From an uncultured Bacilli bacterium (GTDB lineage Bacteria; Bacillota_I; Bacilli_A; RF39; UBA660), in NCBI GenBank assembly GCA_910583685.1, contig CAJTXY010000003.1, positions 1 to 64,000 on the forward strand: a stretch of DNA of 64,000 nt. Reading direction: 5' to 3'. Both the position numbers and the translations under genes were made by a program. This document shows, in pieces, positions 20,406-30,910 of this stretch (its first letter is position 1; every line of letters begins with the position of its first letter). Below the pieces are notes generated by a model that was not told where the DNA came from, did not search any database, and worked only from the letters and a program-made list of their open reading frames with translations.

Positions 20406-22898
20406 ATGATAGAATTAAAGGGCGTTGGGAAAACTTATCAGTCGAGATATGGTAGTGATACAAAAGCACTTGAAGATATTAATCTTTTGTTTGGAACTAG
20501 TGGTCTTGTTTTTATTGTTGGAAAAAGTGGCTGTGGTAAATCAACTTTATTAAATCTTTTAGGTGGCCTTGATGCTCCCTCTTCTGGTGAAATTTTGCTA
20601 AACGGTAAGAGTATTTCTAGACTTCAAAAAGATGAGAGTGATGCTTATCGTAATACTTATGTTGGTTTTGTTTTTCAGGATTTTAATATTTTAGAACAGT
20701 ACAATGTTTATGAAAATATAGAGCTTGCTTTAAAACTTCAAAATAAAAATTTATCTTTCCAGGAAATGGATGAACTTCTTCGTTTATTAGATCTAGAGGG
20801 ATTAGAAAAACGCAAAATTAATGAGTTATCAGGTGGTCAAAAGCAACGGGTAGCGATTGCCCGTGCCCTTATTAAACATCCACAAATGATTTTGGCTGAT
20901 GAACCTACAGGAAATTTGGATGCAGCTTCTAGTACTCAGATTTTTGAGATATTAAAGGAAATTAGTAAGAGGCAACTAGTCATTGTTGTCTCTCATGATC
21001 TTGAATCAGCAGAACATTATGCGGATAGAATTATTAAAGTAGCTGATGGAGCGATTGTTTCTGATACGGCACCTAGTTCGGAGGTAATAGAAAAGGAAGT
21101 ATCTTTTCATCCCTCTCACTTACCATTTTCTTATGCTTTTAAAATGGCTCTTTCTAATTTAAAAAGAAAGCCAGTTAAACTGTTTATGACTATACTTTTG
21201 ACTGCTATTTCTCTTCTTTTTATGGGATTTACTGTGAATAGTCTTTTATTTAATCCGATTCAGTTTACAACCAGTGTAATTTACGATAATGAAAATTATG
21301 TTTATCATTTACGAAATAGCAAAATATACCCACTTGGAGAAACCGATTATTTACAGTTAGATGATAGGGACTTTGAGAAGCTTTCTATGCTTACTAAAAG
21401 TAAGATTAATCCAGCTTATTCTTTGTTTGATGATGGTGAACTTTTGACTTTTCATTTTGGTGAGAATCCATCTTCTCAAAAGCATAATTCTTATTATGAA
21501 ACTGTTCCCAATTTTTTTAATTTTATTGAGCTTACAGATGAGAGAGTGCTGGGGGATGTAATTGGTAGGCTTCCTATTCATTCAAATGAGATGGTTGTTT
21601 CTAAATATTTTGCTGATTATGCTATCAAGTTTGGTATTATGGACAGTAATGGTAAGCTATATTTTCCTAAAAATTATCAGGACTTTGTAACATCTGATCA
21701 TCCAATTGCTTTGGGTTCTAATTCTGTTTTTATTGTTGGGATTCGCAATGATGATGATAAGTTGTTTCTCTCTTCTAAAGAAAAAGGGGCATTTGATGAT
21801 GAGGATTTGCGAAAATACTTTTCAGAAAGTTATCTTTATCATAGTTCTGACGTTTATGTAAAAGGGTTTACTGAGGAGGCAAAGCTTTTAGTACGTCGTG
21901 AATCTATTTTAAATCGAATGTCGTTACAGAATTCCGCTGATCGCATTGAAGGAGATTTATTATCATTGCAGGGGGAAGTTTCTGCTTTGACTAAAGGAGG
22001 CATTTCTTCTTTTACTCATTTATCTAGAAAACAAATTTTGATTTCTAAAGATTCTTTGTTAAGACTAGACCCAGAATTTAAAACAAGATTTGAGGTTTAT
22101 GCCTCTTTAAAACCCAATGAAAATCCGGATCAGTTGTTATATGAGCTTTTAAATCAATATATTTTAGACGATAAATTGGCACACCTATCTCTTACACTTA
22201 CCACTCATAATCTTGTTACTTTTTCCACGGAATCTACTCCTGTTTTTATTGCAGGTATTTCCCTTGATGGGAAGGATTATGTCAGCGATGATTATTTAAA
22301 AGATTATCAACCAGTTTCTAAGCGATGTTTATTTGTACAATTTTATAATGATGATATGAAAAGGCAAGCTTCTATACTAAAAAAATTTCCTTTTACTTAT
22401 GATTCTTTAAATATGAAAAATCCAGGAACTTATTATACAATTGATATGAAATATGACACTACTATACTTAATGTTATTGGTGTTTATGAGGGGTTATGGT
22501 TTTATATATTGATTGCAAGCTTGGTATTTGTTTTGTTTACTTTCCTTTTGTATTCTAATTTTTTGGCAACATCTATTTCTTACTCTAGAAAAGAGATTGG
22601 TATTTTACGTGCTCTCGGTGCCAGAAGAGGAGATATTATAAAAATATTTGATTATGAGGCCCTTGTGATTGGCGTTTTATCTTGGATCTTATTTATGATA
22701 TTCTGGTTTTTAACTGTTTATTTATTAAATAAGTCATTATTTGATCATTTGTTTTTTACTGTAAGGGGTATTATTACACATCCATTTGTACCTTTCTTTA
22801 TGTTAGTGTTTATTCTTTTCTTTGCTAATCTTATTACTTTTGCTTCTATTAGTAGGATTACGAAGATTAGGCCGATAGATGCTATTTTGGAAAAATAA
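20406..22898 (+). CDS. ABC transporter, ATP-binding domain fused to FtsX-type permease (MacB-like)
   Basis: 830 residues. Residues 1-225 are an ABC ATPase of the LolD/MacB type: Walker A GKSGCGKST (about 39-47), Q-loop FVFQDFN, signature LSGGQKQRVAIARAL and Walker B ILADEPTGNLD. A first membrane helix lies at about 255-275, a large extracytoplasmic loop follows (about 280-690), and the three FtsX-family helices lie at about 695-815, ending PIDAI. It is probably a homodimeric exporter or mechanotransmission protein. No fusion partner, peptidase or bacteriocin gene is adjacent, so the substrate is unknown. Strong ATAGGAGGGG site. Confidence 0.92.
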   Translation: MIELKGVGKTYQSRYGSDTKALEDINLLFGTSGLVFIVGKSGCGKSTLLNLLGGLDAPSSGEILLNGKSISRLQKDESDAYRNTYVGFVFQDFNILEQYNVYENIELALKLQNKNLSFQEMDELLRLLDLEGLEKRKINELSGGQKQRVAIARALIKHPQMILADEPTGNLDAASSTQIFEILKEISKRQLVIVVSHDLESAEHYADRIIKVADGAIVSDTAPSSEVIEKEVSFHPSHLPFSYAFKMALSNLKRKPVKLFMTILLTAISLLFMGFTVNSLLFNPIQFTTSVIYDNENYVYHLRNSKIYPLGETDYLQLDDRDFEKLSMLTKSKINPAYSLFDDGELLTFHFGENPSSQKHNSYYETVPNFFNFIELTDERVLGDVIGRLPIHSNEMVVSKYFADYAIKFGIMDSNGKLYFPKNYQDFVTSDHPIALGSNSVFIVGIRNDDDKLFLSSKEKGAFDDEDLRKYFSESYLYHSSDVYVKGFTEEAKLLVRRESILNRMSLQNSADRIEGDLLSLQGEVSALTKGGISSFTHLSRKQILISKDSLLRLDPEFKTRFEVYASLKPNENPDQLLYELLNQYILDDKLAHLSLTLTTHNLVTFSTESTPVFIAGISLDGKDYVSDDYLKDYQPVSKRCLFVQFYNDDMKRQASILKKFPFTYDSLNMKNPGTYYTIDMKYDTTILNVIGVYEGLWFYILIASLVFVLFTFLLYSNFLATSISYSRKEIGILRALGARRGDIIKIFDYEALVIGVLSWILFMIFWFLTVYLLNKSLFDHLFFTVRGIITHPFVPFFMLVFILFFANLITFASISRITKIRPIDAILEK

Positions 22899-22905
22899 AA
22901 TTTTC

Positions 22906-22934
22906 TTTACAAAAAGGGTATTTTTATATAAAAT
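22906..22934 (+). promoter_or_regulatory. Promoter of the two small genes
   Basis: TTTACA (22906-22911), 17 bp, TAAAAT (22929-22934), 25 nt before the small membrane-protein ATG. Confidence 0.6.
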
Positions 22935-22959
22935 ATAGTGAACAGAAAGAGGGAGTTAT

Positions 22960-23124
22960 ATGAAAAAATTAGATGATAAGGGATTTAGCTTAAGTGCTAT
23001 GATAACTTTTGTTTGTATATTTATTTTCTTTTTAATTGTTGTTGCACTCATTTCCTTTAATTTGGGGGTTGGAAAAGATTCACCAGAGCCTTTATATGAT
23101 ATTGAAGAGGAAGGCTCTAAGTAG
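22960..23124 (+). CDS. Small single-pass membrane protein, prepilin-like N-terminus
   Basis: 54 residues with an AAAGAGGGAG ribosome site 5 nt from the ATG. A short charged start (MKKLDDKG) is followed by FSLSAMIT and a long hydrophobic helix (about 12-34) and an acidic tail. The G-F-S-L junction recalls type IV prepilin processing sites, but the Glu at position 5 after the cleavage site is absent (A) and no pilus genes are nearby. Function unknown. It is probably co-transcribed with the next gene, 9 nt away. Confidence 0.7.
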   Translation: MKKLDDKGFSLSAMITFVCIFIFFLIVVALISFNLGVGKDSPEPLYDIEEEGSK

Positions 23125-23133
23125 AATTTTGTT

Positions 23134-23607
23134 ATGAAAAACAGAATCGTTAGTGAGGAAGAATACCAATCAGCTTTATTGCAACTTTCTAATATTATGC
23201 GAGAAAAAGAAAGACTTAAGTGTTTGAATGAATCGGGTAATTATAATGCTCATATTCAACTTGGTAGTAGTTTTGAAGAGTTGCTAATTAATTTGAAGCG
23301 AAATAATATGAGAATTGATGAAAATTTGGAGTTATATCGAAAAAGCATTTTATCTGAATTTCTTGTTACTACTCGTAGTGATTTCGATATAGTAGAAAAA
23401 TTGGATTTTATTATAGAACAAAAACTTGTTGGTTTAGATACCGATGAGGGTTCCATAGGTTTTGAAGCTATTTTTGATGAGATGGTTTGTTTAAACCGAC
23501 AAAAAGAGGCAAATCAATATTTGATTGATTATATAGAGAAGATGCAAACTACAGAGAGTACTTGCCGTAAGATAAAAGGAGCTTATGAAAAGAGAAGTAG
23601 GAGATAA
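23134..23607 (+). CDS. Hypothetical helical protein
   Basis: 157 residues, soluble, strongly charged and predicted mostly helical (for example LLQLSNIMREKERLKCLNES and the C-terminal EKMQTTESTCRKIKGAYEKRSRR), with no recognised domain. It starts 9 nt after the small membrane protein without a clear ribosome site, so translational coupling is likely. The downstream terminator closes this two-gene unit. I cannot name a function. Confidence 0.72.
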   Translation: MKNRIVSEEEYQSALLQLSNIMREKERLKCLNESGNYNAHIQLGSSFEELLINLKRNNMRIDENLELYRKSILSEFLVTTRSDFDIVEKLDFIIEQKLVGLDTDEGSIGFEAIFDEMVCLNRQKEANQYLIDYIEKMQTTESTCRKIKGAYEKRSRR

Positions 23608-23631
23608 TGTTAAAATGCTTCTCTTTTTTTT
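23591..23631 (+). terminator. Terminator before the str operon
   Basis: AGAGAAG (23591-23597) pairs with CTTCTCT (23618-23624), followed by an eight-T tract. The stem begins in the last codons of the preceding gene. Confidence 0.8.
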
Positions 23632-23673
23632 CATTTTCAGAATGGATGCTGGTTTTTTGTTGGAAAGTTTTGC

Positions 23674-23702
23674 TTGACTTTGGCATATAGTAGTGATATA
23701 TT
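23674..23702 (+). promoter_or_regulatory. Promoter of the str operon (rpsL-rpsG-fusA)
   Basis: TTGACT (23674-23679), 17 bp, extended TGA-TATATT (23697-23702). It leaves a leader of about 93 nt. Confidence 0.82.
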
Positions 23703-23722
23703 AATTTTGCTAATTAAATTGG

Positions 23723-23745
23723 TTTTGCATTGCTGCAAAATTTTA
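23723..23745 (+). promoter_or_regulatory. Attenuator-like hairpin in the rpsL leader
   Basis: TTTTGCA (23723-23729) pairs with TGCAAAA (23734-23740) around a TTGC loop and is followed by TTTTATTT, resembling a weak intrinsic terminator 14 nt after the expected start of transcription. A role in control of the operon is inference. Confidence 0.45.
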
Positions 23746-23801
23746 TTTAAGGGTTAAAATGATACACCTGGATATGTGTAAAGAAAGGAGACTTATAAAA
23801 T

Positions 23802-24215
23802 ATGACTACAATCAACCAATTAGTTCGTAAAGGTAGAGGTCAAAAGGTACGTAAAAGTAAAGCTCCAGTGTTAGGAGTTGGAATTAATACTATTCAAAAG
23901 AAAGCTACTAATAATCCATCTCCACAAAAACGCGGTGTTTGTACTCGTGTTGGTACGAAGACACCAAAGAAACCAAACTCTGCATTACGTAAATATGCAC
24001 GTGTTCGTCTAAGTAATGGAAAAGAAGTGGATACTTATATTCCTGGAATTGGCCATAACTTACAAGAGCATAGTGTAGTACTTGTACGTGGTGGTCGTGT
24101 AAAAGACTTAATCGGTGTACGTTATCATATCGTTCGTGGAACGCTTGATACCGCTGGTGTGAAAGATCGTAAACAAGGTCGTAGTAAATATGGTGCGAAA
24201 AGACCTAAAAACTAG
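23802..24215 (+). CDS. rpsL: 30S ribosomal protein S12
   Basis: 137 residues, full length. The decoding-site loop [20 protein letters not shown], with the Lys residues associated with streptomycin response, and the conserved [11 protein letters not shown] and [15 protein letters not shown] are present. First gene of the str operon, with AAAGGAGAC upstream. Needed for decoding accuracy on the 30S subunit. Confidence 0.97.
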   Translation: MTTINQLVRKGRGQKVRKSKAPVLGVGINTIQKKATNNPSPQKRGVCTRVGTKTPKKPNSALRKYARVRLSNGKEVDTYIPGIGHNLQEHSVVLVRGGRVKDLIGVRYHIVRGTLDTAGVKDRKQGRSKYGAKRPKN

Positions 24216-24243
24216 AAAGTAAATTTGGAAGGAGGAAGTAAAA

Positions 24244-24711
24244 ATGCGTAAAAGACGTGCAGTAAAAAGAGATGTTCTTGCAGATCCTATATACAAGTCA
24301 AAAGTTGTTACAAAGTTAATTAATACAATTATGCTTGATGGTAAAAAGGGAACAGCTCAAACTATTGTTTATGAAGCATTTGAAACAGTAAAAAACAAGA
24401 CTGGAAAAGATCCACTTGAGGTATTTAACGAAGCAATGGAAAATATTAAACCAGCATTGGAAGTTAAATCACGTCGTGTAGGAGGATCAAATTATCAAGT
24501 TCCTATCGAAGTTAGTCCAGCTAGAAGTCAAGCTTTAGCACTTCGTTGGTTAACTAAGTATTCTCGTCTTCGTGGTGGAAAAGGGATGGCTGAGAATTTA
24601 GCTAATGAACTTATTGATGCATCTAATGGAACAGGTGCCGCAGTGAAAAAACGTGAAGATACACATAGAATGGCAGAAGCTAATAAGGCTTTCGCTCACT
24701 ATAGATGGTAG
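24244..24711 (+). CDS. rpsG: 30S ribosomal protein S7
   Basis: 155 residues starting [10 protein letters not shown], with [12 protein letters not shown] and the C-terminal [17 protein letters not shown]. It is the primary 16S-binding protein that nucleates the 30S head. GGAAGGAGG precedes the ATG. It lies 28 nt after rpsL and 12 nt before fusA, within one operon. Confidence 0.97.
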   Translation: MRKRRAVKRDVLADPIYKSKVVTKLINTIMLDGKKGTAQTIVYEAFETVKNKTGKDPLEVFNEAMENIKPALEVKSRRVGGSNYQVPIEVSPARSQALALRWLTKYSRLRGGKGMAENLANELIDASNGTGAAVKKREDTHRMAEANKAFAHYRW

Positions 24712-24723
24712 GAAGGAGAAATT

Positions 24724-26793
24724 ATGGCAAGAGATACGTCTTTAGATAAGACAAGAAATTTTGGTATTATGGCTCACATTGATGCCGGTAAAACAACGAC
24801 GACAGAACGTATTTTATATCATACAGGTAAAATCCATAAGATTGGTGAAACTCATGAAGGTGCTAGTCAAATGGACTGGATGGAACAAGAAAAAGAACGT
24901 GGTATTACTATCACTTCTGCAGCAACAACTGCTCATTGGAAAGGGTATCGTTACAATATCATCGATACACCAGGACACGTAGACTTTACAATTGAAGTTA
25001 GTCGTAGTCTTAGAGTACTTGATGGTTCTGTTGCACTTTTGGATTCTCAAGCAGGTGTTGAGTCTCAAATGGAGACTGTTTGGCGTCAAGCTGATGAATT
25101 TAAAGTTCCAAGAATCATTTTTGCAAACAAAATGGATAAGATGGGTGCAAACTTTGAATATAGTCTAAAAACAATAAAAGACCGTTTAGGAGTTAATGCT
25201 AAACCTATTGAATGGCCAATTGGTGCAGAAAGCGAATTCCGTGGTGTTATTGATCTTGTTACAATGACTGCTGTGGAATACGATGGTGGTGCAGAAGAGG
25301 AAGCAAAAGAGATTGAGATTCCTGCAGATTTAAAGTCTATTGCTGAAGAACGTCGTAATGATTTAATTGAGGCAGTAGCAGAATTTGATGATGAAATGAT
25401 GGAGAAGTATCTTGAAGGAGAAGAAGTTACAATCGATATGATTAAACGTGCTATCCGTAAAGGTACACTTGCTGCAGAATTCTTCCCAGTTATGTGTGGT
25501 ACTGCTTTAGGTAATAAGGGTATTAAACCATTACTTGATGCAGTTATTGACTATTTACCAAGTCCACTTGATACTGAGTCAATTAAGGGACATAACTTAA
25601 AAGGAGAAGAAGAAGTTCGTCATCCAAAAGACGATGAACCATTTAGTGCTTTGGCATTTAAAGTTATGACTGATCCATTCGTTGGACGTCTTACATTCTT
25701 CAGAGTTTATTCTGGTCATTTATCAAGTGGTAGTTATGTACTTAATTCTACAAAAGATAGTAAAGAAAGAATTGGTCGTATCTTACAGATGCATGCAAAT
25801 ACTCGTAATGAGATTAGTGATGTATATACAGGAGATATTGCGGCTGCAGTTGGACTTAAAAATACAACTACAGGGGATACTCTATGTGATGAGAAAAAAC
25901 CAATTATCTTAGAACAACTTAGTGTACCAGAGCCAGTTATTCAACTTGCTGTTGAACCTAAGTCAAAAGCAGATCAGGATAAAATGGCAATTGCTTTACA
26001 AAAGCTTGCTGAAGAAGATCCTACATTTAAAGTTCATACAGACCATGAAACAGGTCAAACTGTTATCGCTGGTATGGGTGAGTTACACTTAGATGTACTT
26101 GTAGATCGTATGAAACGTGAGTTCCACGTAGAAGCAAATGTTGGTGCTCCACAAGTTGCTTATCGTGAGACCATTAAAGCAGCTGGTGAGTGTGAAGGTA
26201 AATACATTAAGCAATCTGGTGGACGTGGACAATATGGACACGTTTGGGTTAAATTTGAACCTAATCAAGATAAAGGTTATGAATTCGTGGATGCTATTGT
26301 TGGTGGTGTTGTTCCTCGTGAATATATTCCAGTTGTTGATAAAGGATTACAAGAGGCAATGCAAACTGGTATTTTAGCAGGGTATCCAATGATTGATATT
26401 AAAGCAACATTATATGATGGTAGTTATCATGATGTTGACTCTAATGAAATGGCATTCAAAATTGCTGCTAGTCTAGCTTTAAAAGAAGCGAAGAAACATT
26501 GTCAAGCGGTGCTTTTAGAGCCAATTATGAGGGTAGATGTTACAACACCTGATGAGTACTTTGGTAACGTTATGGGTGACTTAACATCTCGTCGTGGACG
26601 TCCGCTTGGACAAGAAAGCCAAGGAAATGCAGTAAAACTTTCTGCAATGGTACCACTTTCTGAAATGTTTGGATATGCAACAAACTTACGTAGTAATACG
26701 CAAGGTCGTGGAAACTTTGTTATGACATTTGATCATTATGAAGAAGTTCCTAAAAATATTGCTGAAGAAATTATTAAAAAGAGTGGAAATTAA
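24724..26793 (+). CDS. fusA: Elongation factor G
   Basis: 689 residues. G-domain motifs are [15 protein letters not shown] (P-loop), [11 protein letters not shown] (switch I), DTPGHVDF and NKMDKMGA; domains II-V follow at normal length. It catalyses ribosomal translocation. AGGAGAA lies before the ATG. No antibiotic-response change can be judged by eye. It is the last gene of the rpsL-rpsG-fusA unit; tuf has its own promoter. Confidence 0.97.
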   Translation: MARDTSLDKTRNFGIMAHIDAGKTTTTERILYHTGKIHKIGETHEGASQMDWMEQEKERGITITSAATTAHWKGYRYNIIDTPGHVDFTIEVSRSLRVLDGSVALLDSQAGVESQMETVWRQADEFKVPRIIFANKMDKMGANFEYSLKTIKDRLGVNAKPIEWPIGAESEFRGVIDLVTMTAVEYDGGAEEEAKEIEIPADLKSIAEERRNDLIEAVAEFDDEMMEKYLEGEEVTIDMIKRAIRKGTLAAEFFPVMCGTALGNKGIKPLLDAVIDYLPSPLDTESIKGHNLKGEEEVRHPKDDEPFSALAFKVMTDPFVGRLTFFRVYSGHLSSGSYVLNSTKDSKERIGRILQMHANTRNEISDVYTGDIAAAVGLKNTTTGDTLCDEKKPIILEQLSVPEPVIQLAVEPKSKADQDKMAIALQKLAEEDPTFKVHTDHETGQTVIAGMGELHLDVLVDRMKREFHVEANVGAPQVAYRETIKAAGECEGKYIKQSGGRGQYGHVWVKFEPNQDKGYEFVDAIVGGVVPREYIPVVDKGLQEAMQTGILAGYPMIDIKATLYDGSYHDVDSNEMAFKIAASLALKEAKKHCQAVLLEPIMRVDVTTPDEYFGNVMGDLTSRRGRPLGQESQGNAVKLSAMVPLSEMFGYATNLRSNTQGRGNFVMTFDHYEEVPKNIAEEIIKKSGN

Positions 26794-26820
26794 AAAGTTA
26801 TTAAAAAAGTATCAAAACAG

Positions 26821-26849
26821 TTGAAAAAACTTCAATTGTTAGATAAAAT
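26821..26849 (+). promoter_or_regulatory. Promoter of tuf
   Basis: TTGAAA (26821-26826), 17 bp, TAAAAT (26844-26849) in the fusA-tuf gap. Confidence 0.75.
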
Positions 26850-26883
26850 ATAAGTTGTAATTAGAAAAAAGGAGGAATTGCAA

Positions 26884-28068
26884 ATGGCAAAAGAAAAATT
26901 TGATCGTTCAAAACCACACGTTAACGTTGGTACAATTGGACACGTAGATCATGGTAAAACTACAACTACTGCTGCTATTACTAAAGTATTAGCTGGTAAA
27001 AATGGAAATACTGCTGTTGATTTTGAAAACATCGATAAAGCTCCAGAAGAAAGAGAACGTGGTATTACTATCAATACTGCTCACGTTGAGTATAGTACTG
27101 ATAATAGACATTATGCACACGTTGACTGTCCAGGACATGCTGATTATGTTAAAAATATGATTACAGGTGCTGCACAAATGGATGGTGCTATCCTTGTTAT
27201 TGCTGCAACAGATGGACCTATGGCACAAACTCGTGAACATATCTTACTTGCTCGTCAAGTTGGTGTACCTAGAATGGTAGTGTTCTTAAACAAGTGCGAT
27301 ATGGTTGACGATGCTGAACTTTTAGATTTAGTTGAAATGGAAGTTCGTGATTTATTAAACGAATATGGTTTCGAAGGAGACGATACTCCAGTAATCCGTG
27401 GTTCTGCACTTAAAGCTCTTGAAGGAGATGCTGATGCAGTTAAGGCTGTTGAAGACTTAATGGCTGCAGTTGATGAATGGATCCCAACTCCAGAACGTGA
27501 TACTGACAAACCATTCTTAATGAGTATTGAAGATGTATTTACAATTACTGGACGTGGAACTGTTGTTACAGGACGTGTTGAACGTGGTCAATTAAAACTT
27601 AACGATGAAGTTGAAATCGTTGGTATTAAAGATACTCAAAAAACTGTTGTTACAGGAATTGAAATGTTCCGTAAACAACTTGATTATGCACAAGCAGGAG
27701 ATAACGCTGGAGTACTTTTACGTGGTATTTCTCGTGAACAAGTTGAGCGTGGTCAAGTACTTGCTAAACCAGCTAGTGTTACACCTCATACTAAGTTCAA
27801 AGCTGAAATTTACGTATTAAGCAAAGAAGAAGGTGGACGTCATACTCCATTCTTCACAAACTATCGTCCTCAGTTCTATTTCAGAACTACAGACGTAACT
27901 GGTGTTATTACACTACCTGAAGGTGTAGAAATGGTTATGCCAGGTGATAACTTATCAATTGATGTTGAGTTAATTCACCCAATTGCTTTAGAGCAAGGTA
28001 CTAAGTTCTCTATCCGTGAAGGTGGACGTACTGTTGCTTCAGGTGTTGTAAGTACAATTTCTGAATAA
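26884..28068 (+). CDS. tuf: Elongation factor Tu
   Basis: 394 residues beginning [16 protein letters not shown]; the ATG at 26884 follows AAAAGGAGG, so the TTG six bases earlier is not the start. P-loop GHVDHGKTT, switch [24 protein letters not shown] and NKCDMVDD are all present, with domains 2 and 3 intact. It delivers aminoacyl-tRNA to the ribosome. A single gene, followed by a terminator that faces a minus-strand gene. Confidence 0.97.
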   Translation: MAKEKFDRSKPHVNVGTIGHVDHGKTTTTAAITKVLAGKNGNTAVDFENIDKAPEERERGITINTAHVEYSTDNRHYAHVDCPGHADYVKNMITGAAQMDGAILVIAATDGPMAQTREHILLARQVGVPRMVVFLNKCDMVDDAELLDLVEMEVRDLLNEYGFEGDDTPVIRGSALKALEGDADAVKAVEDLMAAVDEWIPTPERDTDKPFLMSIEDVFTITGRGTVVTGRVERGQLKLNDEVEIVGIKDTQKTVVTGIEMFRKQLDYAQAGDNAGVLLRGISREQVERGQVLAKPASVTPHTKFKAEIYVLSKEEGGRHTPFFTNYRPQFYFRTTDVTGVITLPEGVEMVMPGDNLSIDVELIHPIALEQGTKFSIREGGRTVASGVVSTISE

Positions 28069-28082
28069 TTTATATTGATATT

Positions 28083-28116
28083 AGAAAGAGTCATACTATT
28101 GATTCTTTCTTTTTGT
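28083..28116 (+). terminator. Terminator after tuf
   Basis: AGAAAGA-TCA arms (28083-28093 and 28099-28110) with a T-rich tail; it lies between convergent tuf and the FemABX-like gene. Confidence 0.75.
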
Positions 28117-28136
28117 ATACAAATAAAAAACTGATT

Positions 28137-29423
28137 TTATTTATCAGTTTTCTTTGTTTGCTTTCTTATTTGCTTTTCATCTTTATCTTTATTAAAACTT
28201 CGATATAGGTTGTAAGTTAATCCGTTTAGGATAATATCGAATTCTCCTATATATTCCGTGATAACAGAGCCATAGCCTAGTTTCATTTCGTTTAATCCTT
28301 CATAGTCGTTTTCAATGTCTTCGAAGGCACCACTTACTGCATTTAAATTAAAATACTTGTACCCTTTTTGCCTATAATCTTTAATCATTTGCCATTTTAA
28401 TAGATAATTGGGATTTAATGCTTTGTATTTTTTGTTAAATCCCTCAATTACTAGATAGGAGGCATTATCATAATGAATGGCAAGAGCACCTCCCACGACA
28501 AAACCATCAGGGTTTTCTTTTAAAAGCCTTGTAGCCATTATCATATCCTTTTTATAAATATTGATTAATTTATCAGACTCCATTTTTTTGTTTAATGTGT
28601 TTCTCTGACTAATCCCTTTTTTAGTTGGATCTTGTATTAGTTTTGCTAATTTATCATTATGATCTAGTTCTTCCTCATAAAGTGCTTTACTACTAATTAC
28701 GAATTGCTCTGTATCTAGAACGGCATAATATAAATCGATATTTCCTGCAAAGTTTTTACATAATTCTTTATAATAATTTAGAGTTCTTGTATGCTTTTTC
28801 TTAATAAAATTGTATAATGGTTCCACATTTAGTGCGGAATCGCTGTATATTTTAATTCCACTTCTCTCTGCTTTTCTAATCTTATGACGTGTTCTTTTAT
28901 CAAAACTTTCAAATATTTCATTTATGCTGCGATTTAATAATACTAAGGCTTCAAACCTAGATTTTTCATTTTCAAAGTATAAATTATTTCCTTTGTGTTG
29001 AAAACCAGCATTTTTTAAATTGGCTAGTATTAAATTTACTTCATTATTTAAGTTTAGGATGTTTCCTTTGGAGTCTCTAATAGAAACTGGAATTAATGGA
29101 TCCATTTTTAAATACATAAACCCTTGTTTTCCAAGTAAAGATTTTAGTTTACTAGCAAACTCTTTTACTATAAATGAATTTCCATAATCAAAAAGAATTC
29201 CACGGGGAGCATAGGCCATTTTGCTATTCATAAAAACTTCTTTATATAGAAGCAAGGTGGCACCGATTAGAGTGTCGGTTTCATCAATTATACCGATGTA
29301 GTGTGCTTTGTATCCAAACTTAATCATGGTGTGGGCGTATGCTGCTGATTGGTAATAATTTCTATATCGATGGTTTTTAGCATATTGTTCAAAGTCTTTT
29401 TCTTCTAAAGTAATTACCTTCAT
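28137..29423 (-). CDS. FemABX-family lipid II aminoacyltransferase
   Basis: 428 residues, the normal size. Two GNAT-like lobes are recognisable, with YQSAAYAHTMIKFGYKAHYIGI near the N-terminus, KMAYAPRGILFDYG, a coiled-coil segment at about 245-300 (including TKKGISQRNTLNKKMESDKL) and the C-terminal YLVIEGFNKKY..NPNYLLKWQMIKDYRQKGYKYFNLNAVSG. These enzymes add amino acids from aminoacyl-tRNA to the peptidoglycan stem peptide, building interpeptide bridges or branched stems. Which residue is added cannot be told. It is monocistronic with its own strong promoter, back to back with murD, another cell-wall gene. Confidence 0.9.
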   Translation of the reverse strand: MKVITLEEKDFEQYAKNHRYRNYYQSAAYAHTMIKFGYKAHYIGIIDETDTLIGATLLLYKEVFMNSKMAYAPRGILFDYGNSFIVKEFASKLKSLLGKQGFMYLKMDPLIPVSIRDSKGNILNLNNEVNLILANLKNAGFQHKGNNLYFENEKSRFEALVLLNRSINEIFESFDKRTRHKIRKAERSGIKIYSDSALNVEPLYNFIKKKHTRTLNYYKELCKNFAGNIDLYYAVLDTEQFVISSKALYEEELDHNDKLAKLIQDPTKKGISQRNTLNKKMESDKLINIYKKDMIMATRLLKENPDGFVVGGALAIHYDNASYLVIEGFNKKYKALNPNYLLKWQMIKDYRQKGYKYFNLNAVSGAFEDIENDYEGLNEMKLGYGSVITEYIGEFDIILNGLTYNLYRSFNKDKDEKQIRKQTKKTDK

Positions 29424-29447
29424 ATTCTCCCTCCACTATTCTTCCTT

Positions 29448-29476
29448 ATTATATCATTTGCTTATTTTTTTTACAA
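29448..29476 (-). promoter_or_regulatory. Promoter of the FemABX-like gene
   Basis: On the minus strand TTGTAA (29471-29476), 17 bp, extended TGA-TATAAT (29448-29453). Confidence 0.8.
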
Positions 29477-29541
29477 TCTAACTTTTGTAATTTGATGTTT
29501 AAAATGTGTCTACTTATAGTATAATGATATTAGGTGATATT

Positions 29542-30891
29542 ATGTTTTTAAAACAAAAAATTTTAATACTTGGAATGGCACGCAGTGGGTATGAAGCGGC
29601 TAAGGTTCTGATAGAGCGAGAATGTGATGTAGTATTAAATGACAGTAAAAGTGAAGATAAAATGAATAAAGATCAGGTGGAGGAACTTCGGAATTTAGGT
29701 GTAAGGCTGATATTTGGCTCTCATCCCGATGATTTACTTGATGATAGTTTTGATTTTTTAATTAAAAATCCAGGTGTTCCTATTGATCATATTTATGTAG
29801 AAAAGGCAAGGGAACTTGGAATTGAAGTTATTAATGAAGTGGAAATGGCATATAGACTTTTACCAGAGGATGTTACTTTGATTGGTATTACAGGAACTAA
29901 TGGGAAAACAACCACTACTACACTTACTTATGAAATATTAAAAGAAGCTTTTGGTGATAGAGTTCATTTAGCAGGGAATATTGGTTTTCCTCTATGTAGT
30001 TTTTTAAAGAAACTGAAAAAAGATGATATCATTGTAATGGAAGTTTCTTGTCAACAGGGAGAAAATTTAAAGGAGTTTAGGCCCCATATTGCTCTTTTTA
30101 CAAATTTAACAGAAGCACATATTGATTTTATGAAAACGTATGAGCATTATAAGATGGTAAAGTCGAAAATGTTTTATAATCAAAAAGAAGAAGATGTTGC
30201 TATTTTAAATATTGAGAATGAAGATGTTTTAGAAGTTACGAAAAATATTTTGTCTACTACGAAGTACTTTTCTAGTAAAAATGAAGTGAATGGTTGTTAT
30301 ATAAAAGAGGATGCTATTTATTATTATGGTGAGAAGGTGTTAAATACTGCAGATGTTTTTATTAAAGGACGTCATAATTTAGAAAATGTGATGGCATCTA
30401 TTATGATTTCTAAAGAATTTGGGGTTTCTGATGATGTTATTTTGAGTGTTATTTCTACTTTCAAAGGAGTGGAGCATCGGTTGGAGTATGTTGATACTGT
30501 GGATGGTGTTAAGTACTATAATGATACGGAAGCAACTAATATAAAGTGTACTCAGATAGCACTTTCTTCCTTCAAAGAGCCTCAGATACTCATACTTGGT
30601 GGACTTGAACGAGGACAAAACTTTGAGGAACTTACTCCTTATATAGGTGGAGTGAAGGCTATTGTCGGAATTGGTCAATGTCGTAATCGAGTGTTGGAAT
30701 ATGGGACTTCTATTGATAAGCCGACTTATATTTTTGAGACATTAAAGGAGGCTTTCCCAAAGTGTGTGGAACTTGCTAGTAGTGGAGAGGTTGTGTTGCT
30801 TTCTCCTGCTTCGGCATCATGGGATCAATATAAGGAGTGTGAAGAGCGTGGAGGCGAGTTCAAAGAGTATGTCTCTATGTTAAATAAATAA
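29542..30891 (+). CDS. murD: UDP-N-acetylmuramoylalanine--D-glutamate ligase
   Basis: 449 residues from the ATG with TAGGTGAT upstream; an upstream ATG at 29524 sits in the -10 region TATAAT (29520-29525). An N-terminal UDP-binding Rossmann domain (LGMARSGYEAAKVL), the ATP loop GITGTNGKTTTTTL (about 112-125), the Mur-ligase HRLEYV and YNDTEATN motifs and a C-terminal domain ending SPASASWDQYKECEERGGEF identify MurD. It adds D-Glu to UDP-MurNAc-L-Ala in the cytoplasm. It stands outside a dcw cluster, followed by a hypothetical gene and eno. Confidence 0.95.
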   Translation: MFLKQKILILGMARSGYEAAKVLIERECDVVLNDSKSEDKMNKDQVEELRNLGVRLIFGSHPDDLLDDSFDFLIKNPGVPIDHIYVEKARELGIEVINEVEMAYRLLPEDVTLIGITGTNGKTTTTTLTYEILKEAFGDRVHLAGNIGFPLCSFLKKLKKDDIIVMEVSCQQGENLKEFRPHIALFTNLTEAHIDFMKTYEHYKMVKSKMFYNQKEEDVAILNIENEDVLEVTKNILSTTKYFSSKNEVNGCYIKEDAIYYYGEKVLNTADVFIKGRHNLENVMASIMISKEFGVSDDVILSVISTFKGVEHRLEYVDTVDGVKYYNDTEATNIKCTQIALSSFKEPQILILGGLERGQNFEELTPYIGGVKAIVGIGQCRNRVLEYGTSIDKPTYIFETLKEAFPKCVELASSGEVVLLSPASASWDQYKECEERGGEFKEYVSMLNK

Positions 30892-30910
30892 AGTAAGGGA
30901 GGGGAATATT

